64,000 bases of DNA from positions 7,665,366 to 7,729,365 of the forward strand of contig NC_088777.1 in assembly GCF_954871325.1 (NCBI RefSeq), in the 5' to 3' direction. The stretch comes from Gordionus sp. m RMFG-2023 (lineage: Eukaryota > Nematomorpha > Gordioida > Chordodea > Parachordodidae). Below, one piece after another: positions 36,417 through 48,093 of this stretch. The position numbers and the translations under genes were made by a program. The notes beneath the pieces were generated by a model. That model saw only the letters and a program-made list of their open reading frames with translations, was not told the origin of the DNA and searched no databases. Position 1 is the first letter of the stretch, and each line of letters begins with the position of its first letter.

Positions 36417-37900
36417 TTATAGATGTTCCTTTAGATGTTTTTTGTTTTTGCTGAGTGCCAAAAAATCTGTTAACAATTGATCAAGTCCATGTCTTTCATA
36501 CATTTTGCCAGCCAATAGTATTTGGGTGTTCTCTGCCTCCCATAATCTGGGTTCCATTTTATGGACGAAAATTTCATATTTTCTTGTGAATGTCTTAAGC
36601 AATAACGAAGTAATTCTAATCTTCTCAAAGGAATGAGTCGTTTATAGGTAGGATGTCGCACCTGTTCCAGAGAGTTGAGTTTGATGGGTGGTATGTTTTA
36701 GTAATTCTTCTTAAACATTTGTTTATAAAGGTCTGGGATGCTTTTATATTGCTCTTAGTGTCCTGCCGCGTCTCTAATTCGTATGTTAAGATGGGTAGAA
36801 TTAGGGATTTGAAGAGTCTTATATTTATTTCGTCAGCTGATGGCATCGGGATCTGGCATATTGTGGTGCCTAATGACATTATTCTGGTTCCTAGGTACTA
36901 AAAATCTGACACCGTTTCTACCACATTATCATCAAAGTTAAAGGGGTCTGTGTTAGATGTAAATGATTGGAAGCGATTAACTTTGTCTTCGAGTAATTAA
37001 CCTTTAATCCGTATTCATAGCAAGTATTAACAAACAATGACAGGAGATTTCTTAGCTACTCAGAGTTCGCAAATGCATCCATCATCTACATAGAATTGAA
37101 AAATTAGAGAGTTGTGTATGTTATTATCGTGTTATTGACCCAGAGTGTTTAGAGCATATTCTTGTTTGAAGGATTTATTCAGAATATCGTTCATTATTAC
37201 AATAACATAGGTGATAGAATGCAATCTTGTTTCAGCCCTTTGTTGGCCTTAAATGATTGTGATTTTATGAATGGGGGACTTATGGATTCTAGCTTTCTCC
37301 AGAATAACCTTAAGCGCCAATAGTTAGTTTAGTCGTGTTTCTACTCTTCCTATACGATGTGATGACCATTGAGAGGTTCATATCGAAGATTGGTTTGATC
37401 CTGACTGCTATAATATACGTGAACATTTTGGGTATCCGGGATTAGTGCAATACCTTTGTAGTCCTTCAGGCTATTCGGGTTCTTATTTTTAGGGAAATTT
37501 AGTATTATCGAAGTCATCCATTCCTCTGGGAAATTGCCTGTATTCTATATCTCATTAAAACGGGGAAGCAATAGACTAGCTCTTAGATCAGCATCTATCA
37601 GAATTCCGCAAAGATACCATCGATTCAGACAGCTTTATGCGTTTTAATCTTTTATAATGGTATTGATTATATTTTTATTGCTTAGGTACCGATTGGGTGG
37701 TTTGAAAGGATAATCACATGTTGGTCGTGATCACCTCGTTCTATAAAGATTCATGTAATGGTCTTCATATAGCCAATTGTTCCTTGGGGTCCGTTATAAT
37801 TTTATTGGTTTTCTCAATATTTTGATAATATATGTCTAGACCTTTGTTCCTTTTATAAGCAAAATCTTCATACTTGGGTAATATTTTTCTGGATGAAGTA
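36417..37900 (-). pseudogene. LINE reverse-transcriptase relic
   Basis: On the minus strand, fragments of a non-LTR RT appear in the right order. About 37,430-37,540 has EEWMTSIILNFPKNKN and DYKGIALIP (RT motif region 1-2). About 37,060-37,110 has a YVDD box, followed in another frame by NLLSLFVNTCYEYGLKVNYS (about 36,990-37,060). About 36,625-36,879 has INIRLFKSLILPILTYELET and FINKCLRRI, the usual segment downstream of the RT core. Several frameshifts and stops separate them. I cannot name the clade with confidence. It differs from the fragments at 1,847-2,248 and 44,054-44,791, which come from a part of a LINE ORF not seen here. Confidence 0.85.
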
Positions 37901-38024
37901 GTGAGTTAGTTTTTAAAAATCGGCTCAAAACGAGCCGTTTAACAACACTAGTAACATTACCCAAAAACCGCTTTGAAAAAAAGAACGTTCTGCCTGGAAA
38001 TGGCCTTATAGAAATATTTTTTTA

Positions 38025-38540
38025 TTTTTGAAAAATAGGAATAAAGAGAAAACGGGAATTTGAATATTACACGTGATAAAATTTTATGATATAAAAACTA
38101 AAATAAGAATATCTTAAAAGTATCAAAAATCTTTAAAACTAATCATTTAAAAGGTTAGTGGCCATGGTAATTTTTATTAGAAAATATAAAATATTTAAAA
38201 TATCGATGAATTAGTTCCATATAGCTATATACAATGGGACTAGACAGGTAGTTATTTTATAAAAAAAATTCAAGGTTAATATCTCTCTGTGAATCGATGG
38301 AAAAGTTTTGTTTTCTTAAGAATCTATATAAGAAACTTAGGACCTTATCACCATAATAACTATCTATGGAGGCAATGCATAAAAATATTGTTTACAATAG
38401 TACAATTATTAATTTTCCCTATATTAACAGTAAAAATTGAGAAAGTTTATGTTGACCGGATTTTATATAGGATCAGAATTGCGCCATCTCATCTGACCAT
38501 TTTCATTGGCCCTTTTATTAGGAGTGATTTCTAGGGCTAA
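38025..38540. repeat. About 500-bp direct repeat, copy 1
   Basis: It matches 39,385-39,920 in the same orientation (shared words: ggccatggtaatttttattag / gaccatggtaatttttattag, gaattagttccatatagcta, atcagaattgcgccat). The two flank the second peptide gene. The open frame 38,289-38,534 lies in the repeat and is not conserved in the other copy. Confidence 0.85.
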
Positions 38541-38986
38541 AAGAAAAATTGACAAATTAAAGTGCTTCGACAGAGTCTTGGTCAGACCTTGTTTTTTATT
38601 CAACTTAAGATACAGCTTTCGAACTAGAATACCCTATTTTGGTTTGTAAGTTTTTGACGGCATTGTTATTTTTCTTTTGTTTCATTTTTTGTTTGTCATT
38701 TTCTTACGTTTTAGGCTGTTTCGGCTGTTTCATACAGGACAGGATACACCCTTATATATTGAACAATATAAAAAGTTACGTTATTGAAATTAGTGAAACT
38801 TTTATCAATATGGATAATAAAAAATGAAATTTAATAATATATCACTCTTCCTGTGTAAGTAACCAGGGTTTATCTAATAGAATGCATGAATTGGCCTCTT
38901 TTATTTAAAAAGTATGAGAATGTAATGGATTAAAATTAATTACAAAATTAATTATATATATAAAAGAATAAACAAATCTTCAATAT

Positions 38987-39223
38987 TCAAGCAATTTTAT
39001 TATTATCATAAACTTCATTCTTTACGAAATCATAAAGAAATACTGCACCAAATTGAGCACTCACTTTAGCGTTTTGTAACACTGCTGCCGCCAAAACCTA
39101 TTAAATAAATAAATGATGTAATTAATCGATCTCTTTTTAATTAATTTAATTTGGCTAATAATTTATGTTAAAAGTGAGACTTACCACTACAAAAAGTAGG
39201 AGTATTGAAGTGAAATATTTCAT
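38987..39223 (-). CDS. Small secreted peptide, two exons, paralogue of the Gly/Tyr peptide
   Basis: Exon 1 (39,185-39,223) encodes MKYFTSILLLFVV and ends at GTAAGT. Exon 2 (38,987-39,097), after an AATAG acceptor, encodes VLAAAVLQNAKVSAQFG, then AVFLYDFVKNEVYDNNKIA and a stop. The 49-residue product has a signal peptide of about 27 residues with a VSA-QF cleavage site, leaving about 22 residues. Compared with the gene at 7,708-8,082: exon 1 is the same length (39 bases), the intron is phase 0 at the same place, exon 2 starts with the same GTTTTGGC, and ten of the 13 residues before the junction QFG align (VLA..x..QN.KVSAQFG). The mature parts share nothing. The sequence before the ATG is also alike (actcgcgataaga against actcgataaaaga). 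Too short for usual ORF filters. No transcript evidence. Confidence 0.78.
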
Positions 39224-39384
39224 TCTTATCGCGAGTGTTGAGTTGGTTAATAATTGGCTAGATTTTTTTTTTTTTAAAAATGTTATAATATTCCTTAATA
39301 AACAAAAAATGTTAAATGCAATTTTTTAAGATAAATCGAAACCTTTTTAATAAAAATTTTTTTATCTTTAAAATTAATTTTATT

Positions 39385-39920
39385 TTTGAAAAATAGGAAT
39401 AAAGATGATAACGGGAATTTAAATATGCCACATGATAAAATTACAGGATAACAACTAAAATAAGAATATCATAAAAGTATCAAAAATTTTTAAAAATAAT
39501 AATCATTTTAAAAGGTTTAGTGACCATGGTAATTTTTATTAGGAAATATAAAATATATTCATTAAAATAATTTTTTCCAAATAATTTAAACCATGAATTA
39601 GTTCCATATAGCTATACGCAATGGTACTAGAGAGGTAGTTACTTTTAAAAAAAATTCAAAGGTTTATATCTTTCTGAGAATGGATGGAAACCTTTTTTTT
39701 CTTAAGAGCCTGTAAGAAACTTAGGGCATTATCGCCATAATAACCAGCTGTGTCAGAGACAAATGCATAAAAATACTGTTTAGAATTGTACAATTGTTAA
39801 TTTTCCTTATATTCACATTAAAAATTGAGGGTGTTTATGTTGAATGACCAGATTTTATATAGGTGTATTTCTAAGCGATTAGAAAATAATATCTTTATGC
39901 AATCAGAATTGCGCCATATC
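39385..39920. repeat. About 500-bp direct repeat, copy 2
   Basis: Partner of 38,025-38,540, with small indels. It lies just upstream (minus direction) of the second peptide gene, about 160 bases above its start codon. Confidence 0.85.
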
Positions 39921-40075
39921 AAAGAGGTAAATTAAATATATTTAAATTTGTAATGCTCAGAAATAAAAATCCTTAAACACTCAGAATAAATTCTTAGGCC
40001 GTGTCCTAGCCGGTTAAATAGCCAAAAAAAAGCAAAAGAAAAGTTTTTAGCAAAAAAAAACGAAAGAAAACAACC

Positions 40076-41045
40076 AAAAAAAAACGAGAAAAAAAATAAG
40101 AAAATTGCCAATACTTAAAATAAACCAAAATAGGGTGTGCTCGAATCAAATACTTTCTAATTAAGTATTCAAATTAAGCTGACCTATGACACGTCCTTAA
40201 GGTCTAATTAATGTTATGTTCGAGCGTTGCGTTATTACAGCTGATTCCTAATTTAAGATAAAGCTAAAATAGGGATAATTATTATATATAATATTTAAGA
40301 AAAATCATTACCTTTTTATCGAATTTGCTATTATTCTTATAATCGTATCGCCTATTTTTTTTATCAACGCATCGCAATTTATAAAATTATACCTATTTAT
40401 TGTCTTAATTTTGTAATAACGCCGCGTTAAATAAATCAACCCTCGAACATAACGCCATTACTATAACCTAAAACCAACCTCTACATGAACGGGAGGGGGA
40501 GGGTTAGGAACAGTTTGCATCCTATTTTTATTGAGGGGAGTAGGATAAATTTATTTGGGAGGGGGGGGGGTATCTATTAAATTTTATGATAAAATAGGAC
40601 AAAATATATTGTTATAAAAATTAATACTTTTATTGTAGACCTATTACAATACAATTATATTGCTGATCATCGACCAAATCTATATATTGCAAACAATCAT
40701 AGACATAATTTTCCGAATAAAACTTTCCCCCATCCCTTTAAATGTAATTTAAAAGGGTTAGACATTCTCAGCAAACTCATATTCAGGCCAAACTATATGT
40801 TATAATAATGCTTTAATTGTAAATGGAGGGATATATTCACAATATTTTGATAGTTGATAGTAGAACTAAAATAATTTAAGTTATTCTTTTTAAAATTTAT
40901 GAAAGTACCAGTATAATTAAAAGGGTTAATTAAAAATGAAAAAGATCGCCGCCGAAGGTGGTTAGAATTTTTTAGGGGGATAGGCATAGGTTTTTGAGTG
41001 GGGGGGGGCATCCAGAGAAAACCCTGTCATAGAGGCTGCTTAATA
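40076..41045. other. Intergenic, no gene seen
   Basis: AT-rich DNA with G-runs near 40,560 and 41,000. At 40,110-40,150 there is an inverted copy (ccaaaatagggtgt) of the CCCTATTTTGG motif found at 38,620-38,640. The minus-strand frame 40,793-41,011 starts in the G-run and is not convincing. Confidence 0.5.
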
Positions 41046-41388
41046 GTGCGCACAAATTGAGCGTTTCAAACGCTGGGTTTCAAGCGGAAATAATGCATTT
41101 CAAATGACCTCGTGCAAATTGGTAAAATTACAGTTTGGCGTTAGCAACCATTTTAAAAAACTCAAATAGGTTTGCTTTTTCATTACTTTTTATTATTATT
41201 TGGTTTGTAATATTATGTAAAATGTAATATAAATATCTAACTTATATCCTAAAAAGGAATATTTAGAAATTAAAGAAAAAGAACGCAGACGATAATATAA
41301 TTTTCAAAAGACAAATCCTTTATTTTAAAAACTTATTTAAAATGTTGCGTTTGCAACGCAGCGTTAGAAACGCTCAATTTGTGCGCAC
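41046..41388. mobile_element. MITE with GTGCGCACAAATTGAGCG ends
   Basis: Left end GTGCGCACAAATTGAGCGTT and right end AACGCTCAATTTGTGCGCAC form near-perfect inverted repeats of about 30 bases, flanked by TA on both sides. It is the best preserved copy of the family also in UGDH intron 3. No coding capacity. Confidence 0.85.
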
Positions 41389-41653
41389 TATAAAACGATC
41401 ATAAAAAAATATTGAATGTTCAGAAATTTCTTAATGCCAAGATAAAAGACTTAATTTCCTAGAAAAAAAAATACTAAATTGTTCGGGTATAAAACTGAAA
41501 CGTTAAGATTGAAAAAAAATGAATAGTTAGCTCAGAAAATGGTCTTCGGTTTAAAAAAAATATCTGTGAAGTACAATAAAAATTTTGAGATTAATTAAAA
41601 TTAAGATATATACATTTTTTTAATAACGAAATCTATTTTAAATATAGCTGCTT

Positions 41654-43793
41654 TATATATTATCTTTTATTTGTAGTGAGATCCATTTTCCTATGATATA
41701 ATATAAAAAATTAAATTTTTAGATATATTCAATAATAAAGAAATATACATTAATAGTTGAATTATCTTTTATCTCATAATAAATCGTTTAAATCTTTTAA
41801 TATAATTATATTAAAGATATTAATAATTAAATTTTAAATTCCGCTAATATTAAATCCGCAAGTTGGCGTGTTAATACTATTATAAAAAAATATAATCATT
41901 TAAAAATGTTATATATCAGAATTTACTCCTGAAACATTAAAGATTCATTTTAATAAGCTGAATTATCATAATACGCATGGTGGAGGGCTATGTATAATAT
42001 TTAAAACAAAATAATGCCGGTAAAGTATATTGTTAATATTACTATATAAAATATTATTATGTGTCAAATGATATTCAATAATACCAAGTTACTATTTAAA
42101 TAAAATAATTTAAATATTATTTATCTTGATTTATCTAAATATTATAGTAAATGATTAATTTATATTTATATAATTAAAATCATATTTATATAAATATTTC
42201 ACATGATGCCATTCATTCATTTACCTTTTTTTTACCTCAATAACAATAGATTTTTTTCTAGTCGTCATATATCTTAATATATTCAATCAGAAATGGATAA
42301 TCACGTAAGAAAAATATTACATGGGTAGGTCCTTAAGAATCTAGATACAGATGTGAAAAAATTAATCTTAGATATAGATACTAGTATTTTTTTCAAAATA
42401 TCAAAATCAAATTAGAATAGTTTATAAAATATAGTTTTTACTATTCATTTGTGAAGAACATAACATATTCATTTAGTAAGAATGAATATTTACAATAATT
42501 AATAAAATATTTAATGATGAGTTAATATATCAGGGATTTTAATATCAGTAATAGCCCATTCTTATAGATAGGGAAGGGAGACTAGTATTTTTAATGGGAG
42601 TTGAAATATTAATTTGTAAAAGAGTATTTTAAATAGATTTATTATTTTATAAGATAATCAAAATTTTCAAATAATTTAGTATTAGACCTTTGCCATTTTG
42701 GCATACATAGCATTTTACCAAGACTAAATAACCTTTCAATTGAAGCTGATGAAGATATTACAGTATTATATTTATAAAAAAATTTGCTTAATGGAAAAAT
42801 AATAATTAAGCATTTATAATGTATTTCAACTTTCTCATAATATAATTTATAACATCCAGTTCAATGTTATTTGTATTATTGAACTCAGCAACACTTAAAG
42901 ACCATTTTCATGGTCATTTAAACAATCAAATTATATTACTATAATGATTAACTTCACAAACCAAAATTTATAGAAAAAGAAATACATCGACGCTTAACCC
43001 ACCAACAATTCTCATTAGATATTAGCCTACGTTAAAACCCCAAGTTATTATATCTCAGAATAGCAAATCAAAGTCTTTAGAAATCAACTGAAAATTTGAA
43101 CAAATACACCTAACCCTCCCCCCTCTACATTCTTTCCTAAAAATCAATATATCATTTTACAAATAAAATATAACGCCATTTAAAATATCCGGAATCCCTT
43201 ATCTAAATTATATTTTTCCCCTAAAAATGGTAAATTTTTATACATTTTTATGCTAGGTGTAAATAATCTACAAACATTATATGTTCGATAAAATTTTTCT
43301 GTGATATCTTATTCATTTATTGTAATAATGGCAATAAAAACAAATTGGCTATTTAGGAAAAATATCAATAGAAAGTATGCAAAAATTATTTAAAAAAATT
43401 AATTTATCTTATTTTACCCATTAAAATGTGATCATATGTAATTTATAAAAACCTATATTTGTTCTTGCAATTTTTTGAATGATAGATAAGATATGGAATT
43501 TAGCTTACTTTTTAAGTAATAATACAATATAATAAAACAAAAAATATTTTAAATTTTTTATAAAATAATAATACGCCATCTTGCGGATTTAATATTATTG
43601 GAAATTAAAATTTAATTATTAATATCTTTAATATAATTATATTAAAAGATTTAAACGTATTATGAGATAAAAGATAATTCAACTATTAATGTATATTTCT
43701 TTATTATTGAATATATCTAAAAATTTAATTTTTTATAAGTTATTTATATCATAGGAAAATGGATCTCACTACAAATAAAAGATAATATATAAA
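41654..43793. repeat. Long inverted repeat, arms about 230 bp
   Basis: Left arm 41,654 to about 41,885 reads as the reverse complement of right arm about 43,561-43,793, at roughly 90% or better (shared words tatattatcttttatttgtag, gtgagatccattttcctatga, taatattaaatccgcaag). The spacer is about 1.7 kb. It may be a foldback or Mutator-like element with long terminal repeats, or two opposed insertions of one short element; no target duplication is clear. The spacer contains a hAT transposase end. Confidence 0.85.
42647..42772 (-). pseudogene. hAT transposase dimerisation fragment inside the long inverted repeat
   Basis: The minus strand reads SSSASIERLFSLGKML, then KLFENFDYLIK and a stop. This fits the hAT C-terminal domain (S-x-x-x-E-R-x-F-S). 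TAGATAC-rich words at 42,333-42,395, like those in the MITE at 2,561-2,729, suggest which family it came from. The rest is unreadable. Confidence 0.8.
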
Positions 43794-44053
43794 AAATTTT
43801 ACCTAAGCATTTTAAATTTATTTTATAAAATAAAAATGAAAATGAAAATAAAAAAGATTTATTATTCAGATTTTAAATTATATTTTTATATAAGACAATA
43901 TATAAGGTTTTATAATAGTATTTAATTTGTAATCTCAAAATCGAAATTCATCTAATATGTTATATAAAAATCATTATAAAAAAAACATTTAAAAAATAAA
44001 TAAATATAATATTGGAGAATATGTTTGTGACGGTCTTATAAAAAGTATTGAGG

Positions 44054-44791
44054 TTAGGAAGGATAATCTTTTGGGATGAGACTGCCTATGAAGCTAATAT
44101 AATTAGCCTTGTGTATTGCGATGGCGAGCCTTTGCCTTAAGAAGTAGCCCTCGCGGGGTTCACCGGTTAGTTGACGAATGTGGGAGCCGAGTTCCTTGAA
44201 AAAGGATAAGGCATATTTCCCAAAAGTAGTAAGGGTAGAAATAATGGGGATGAAAATATATTCTTGAGAGATTTCAGAATATTTCGCTATTTTGAGTGTC
44301 TCCTTTTTATCGAGTATATTGACTATTTGATTTGATGGAGCGAGTGGATCAATGCAAGAGTAGTCAGACCAGGAATTGACCGCGTTTCCAAGGAATTTGC
44401 GAAATTCCGTCAGGCCGTTTCCCATCAGATCTGAAAAGACCGGATGGTTCAAGAGAGGAGGGGATTTGAGCGGATCTAAGAGCTCTAAGGATGATAGAAT
44501 TGCATAGATTATGTCTTACAATTCGACCTTTACATGAGCGACAATGAAGACTATGTCTACCATTGCCCAAAACTGCAGAACCGCAACCTGAACATATGTG
44601 GGGTTGGGTAATAAGACAAATCGGATACCGATCGCATGTGTGAGCTCGTTTTTATCCAATTTTAATTGCAGATTAACAGACGGAATGGCTTCGAGAAACT
44701 CATGACCTGAACAATTAAGCAGAGAAGAGAATAAGGGACGGCCAGATAATTGCATTCTGGAAAGGAGTGATTCAACGCAGTGAAAAAACAA
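44054..44791 (-). pseudogene. LINE 3' ORF end, copy 2 (RT-linked C-terminal region)
   Basis: Three overlapping minus-strand frames give consecutive parts of one protein: FLEAIPSVNLQLKLDKNELT with AIGIR (about 44,620-44,700), a Cys/His-rich stretch then GRIVRHNLCNSIILRAL and SLEPSGLFRSDGKRPDG (about 44,385-44,540), and CIDPLAPSN, YIFIPIISTLTTFGKYAL, SFFKELG and YFLRQRLAIAIHKANY (44,054-44,360). This is the same order as in the 1,847-2,248 copy, and longer. Two frameshifts break it. It is dead and lacks the RT. The downstream 3' tail differs from that of copy 1. Confidence 0.82.
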
Positions 44792-46200
44792 TCTATTTAG
44801 AATTAGAATACAATAATGTATATTCTTTATTTTTTAGTTAAAAATAGATTTACTTTTTGATATTTTTTAAAAATCACTAAAAAATAAAATGTTAAGCTAT
44901 AAAAAATTATTTTCCCAGATGGAATTCAAAAAAAAAATATATTTATAATATTTATACTATAAATAACTTTATTTTACATCCGTATATTTTATTTATAAAT
45001 ATTTATCCTTATTAAAAAATAAAAACTATATTTTCATTCCCCCTTCCATCTGTTTTTTTCCAAAAAATTATTATGGAAATAAATCATTTGATAATAAATT
45101 ATTTTAGTTTTATATTTTTGCTTATTTCACAAGTATAACTAAACAATATAAAAAAATTAAAAAACGTAAAATAGTTTTCACCATTTTTAAAAAATATACC
45201 GGTTCATTTAAATAACAGTGTTTTTACGAAAACACCTCTAAACGCTTCTACTCAATTTGTAAGCAATTTCACTCATTATTTTCAAATAAAATGAAATTAA
45301 AATACATGTGAAACCGGGGTTTATTTATTTACTCTTACATATCTTACACTTTTTTTTTGGATAAGGGGGCAGGCCTATCTTTAGCATAAGAGTTCTATAT
45401 AGGCATAAATATCATAAGATAATTCAAAATTGAGTGCAAAATCGTCACAATCCTATTTTTAAAAAAAATTTATTCAATTAATATAATTATAAAAAAATGT
45501 TTCGAAATAAATTAGTCATTATTAGCAATTATCGCTATAATATCTTCGCGATAGTTGTTTCGCTATATTGTATTCGCGGTAATGTATTCGCTTTAAAGGT
45601 TTCGCGATAAAGGTTTCGCTATAAAATCTATTCGCGATAAATGACATTCGCGATAAACGACATTCACAATAAAAGCTTCGATGAAATGTATTTACTGGCT
45701 ATAACATATTATTTAAGAATTATATTATAAATATGAAATACTTGCAAAAGACCAATCTTATATATTTCTTCAATTTTTAGGTATATAAAAATTAATTATA
45801 CACTAATTTAAGTATTAATAACATATACACATTTTGACCAATTTTGAGAGAAATCGGTCCAATAGATAAAAAGTTAAAGGGTGATGGCCAGTCTTCAAAC
45901 ATGGCCATTATGGCACATTTCCCCTAATGGTTGAACAAAATTTTGACATGATTTGCCTATGTATGCAGAGCCTAAATAATGATTTCACAAATTTACACAA
46001 AATTGATATATATAATATAGATTTACTTTTTATAAAATAATAATATTCTTTAAATAAAATTCTTCATTATTTTTTTAAAAAATAATGGGTTTTTGTGCCG
46101 GGTCTGAACCCCGGGTCTGGACCCAGGGTCGAGCTCGGAGTTCATGCTCAGAGCTGGTTTAGTCGATATTTTCGACCCAAACCCCGGGTCTGGGCTCTAC
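44792..46200. other. AT-rich DNA with a degenerate TTCGCGATAA repeat
   Basis: No gene is seen. At about 45,530-45,690 there are eight or so imperfect units of 15-20 bases around TTCGCGATAA or TTCGCTATAA. At 46,090-46,200 a GC-richer patch has several CCGGGTCT and GGGTCTGG words, like subterminal repeats of a GC-rich MITE. Confidence 0.5.
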
Positions 46201-47682
46201 ACAACCAACCAATTAAAAACACTAGCTTTCGCAGTTTAGTCAAACCCCTGCTTTAACGCTCCTTTTTGGAAAGTAACGATAGTGTGCTACTCTTAAAAAA
46301 ATTGCGAAGAGGTAACTGTAGAGCACTACTTTTGAAAGTTAACGTTCAAAATACTGCCTTTTAAAAGGTATAAAACGCTATAAGTGTATAATAATATTTA
46401 GGTTAAAAGAAAAATGGTATGAACCATGGATCCGCGGGCACGAGTAAAATAGTAAAATTTGAAAAAATTTGGGTAGGCAAAGACCCGGGTCGAGTTTGAA
46501 AATGACAAAATAAAATATATATATAACCCGGGTCCGATTTAGAATTAAAACCTCTACGGGCCTCCGCTATAAATAATACATAATTTCTTTTTTACCTTCC
46601 TAGTTCCCGAGAAAAACAGAGTAAAATAATGGTATATGTCTTTTTTAAATTTTGAAAAATTAATTGTCCAAAATAGTTTTGAATGAAAATGGTTGCTTTA
46701 TATACAAAATATATATATATGTGTTGGTAAATATAAGCAGCTAATAAAAAGTTTTTTTTATGCCAACTATGTATATTAGTTTTTTATAATAATTTTAATA
46801 ATAACAACAAAAAAAAATCATAAATATTTACTTTTCGAAAAGTCGAGTTAGAAAGAGATGCTACTGATAGAAATGAAAAGAGCGCAGAGGAAGTCAATTT
46901 TACAAGGGGAATAATATATTCCTATTTGTCTGTGCAAAGGGTAAATGTATCGGATCACTTCCAGTTTAAGGTGTTTAGTTTAAATTTTTTTATTTTACGA
47001 AAAACATCTTGTTTGCGAAAATATTAAATATAAAAGTATATCTATTTTATTTTTTTCAATACGTAATTATAAATAAATGTGTAAAAGATATGTAGTGTTG
47101 TACAATTTGCTAAGCAAAGACTTTTTTTAAATAGCAATAAGATTAGTGAAGGTCACGGTCTTGTTTTCGGTCCAAATATATATATATATATGGCCCGATA
47201 CAAGCGGATCAGGCCATGGTGCTCAAATAAAACCGGCCCAACCCGTGGTCCTAAATGAAAAGGCTGAATGATTGGTCTTTTAATTTTTTTTTTTAAATAT
47301 ATACGTTTTCCCGTAATAAATACTACAAATATTCATTTTAAAAGTAAAATCGCTTTTTTTTTGACACACTTATCGTTTTCATAGTACAGCAATTGCAAAA
47401 TAACGAACTAAAAAAAGGAAAGTGAATCATAAAAACAAATAAGGTAACTCCTCTAGAATAGAATATATAAAATAAAATATACACAAAAAATTTTTATGAA
47501 TTGAATAGTAAGGCAAACTTAAAAATTACTAAAAGACCGGCCAGGACTGCGGTCCTCGATAAAGATAGGACCGTCGACTTTCTAAATATGACCCATTTTT
47601 ATTTTAGTCACTTCCCATATTCTATACATAATTTGCCCGTATCAGAACCACCCAGTTGGCTTCAGAAGTAAAAGAAATATTG

Positions 47683-47770
47683 TCCTTGTTAGATTCGAAC
47701 CCAGATCGAGGTTTGTTAAGTGATTTCTCAATCAACGTCTATAGATAGCAACTGAGCCACAGGCGCTACT
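47683..47770 (-). repeat. tRNA-like segment (SINE head), copy B
   Basis: The minus strand has CTGTGGCTCAGTTGC (A box) and GGTTCGAATC (B box), and reads slightly closer to a tRNA than the copy A version. The distance between boxes is too long for an ordinary tRNA and the T stem is mismatched. Confidence 0.45.
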
Positions 47771-47884
47771 TGGAAATGATTTTTTTTTTTGTAGATAAGG
47801 GACGACGCTAATATTTTAATAAAACAGATAATAAAAATAAAATCTATAACGTTCAAAGGCTATAAATCATTACCCTAACTAAAG

Positions 47885-48093
47885 AGTGTTAAAAAAAATT
47901 CGGGTCGATTTAAAAAACGGCAAGATTTTAGCCAAAATAATATCGTGTAAGACTCAAGATTTTGACAAGTAAAAAGACGCAAACCTAACTGCCGTATATG
48001 ATCAAAATAACGCTTACACATTTATTATTTTGGTTATAATCTTAATCGAGTCGTTTTTAAAATTCGACCCGTATCGGGCTTTTTAACAACACT
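47885..48093. mobile_element. GTTGTTAAAAAGCCC-family MITE, copy 2
   Basis: Right end GGGCTTTTTAACAACACT is well kept, the left end is damaged (gtgttaaaaaaaattcggg). Inside are AAGATTTTAGCCAAAATAAT and its mirrored counterpart. No counterpart is found at the aligned place in copy A (about 18,620-18,640, where 'agtgttgaaaacgattaag' remains), so it may be an insertion specific to copy B. Confidence 0.75.

Noticed and set aside
41654-43793. Polinton-type element because of long inverted ends
   Set aside because: It is only 2.1 kb, with no integrase, polymerase or capsid sequence; the only coding trace is hAT.
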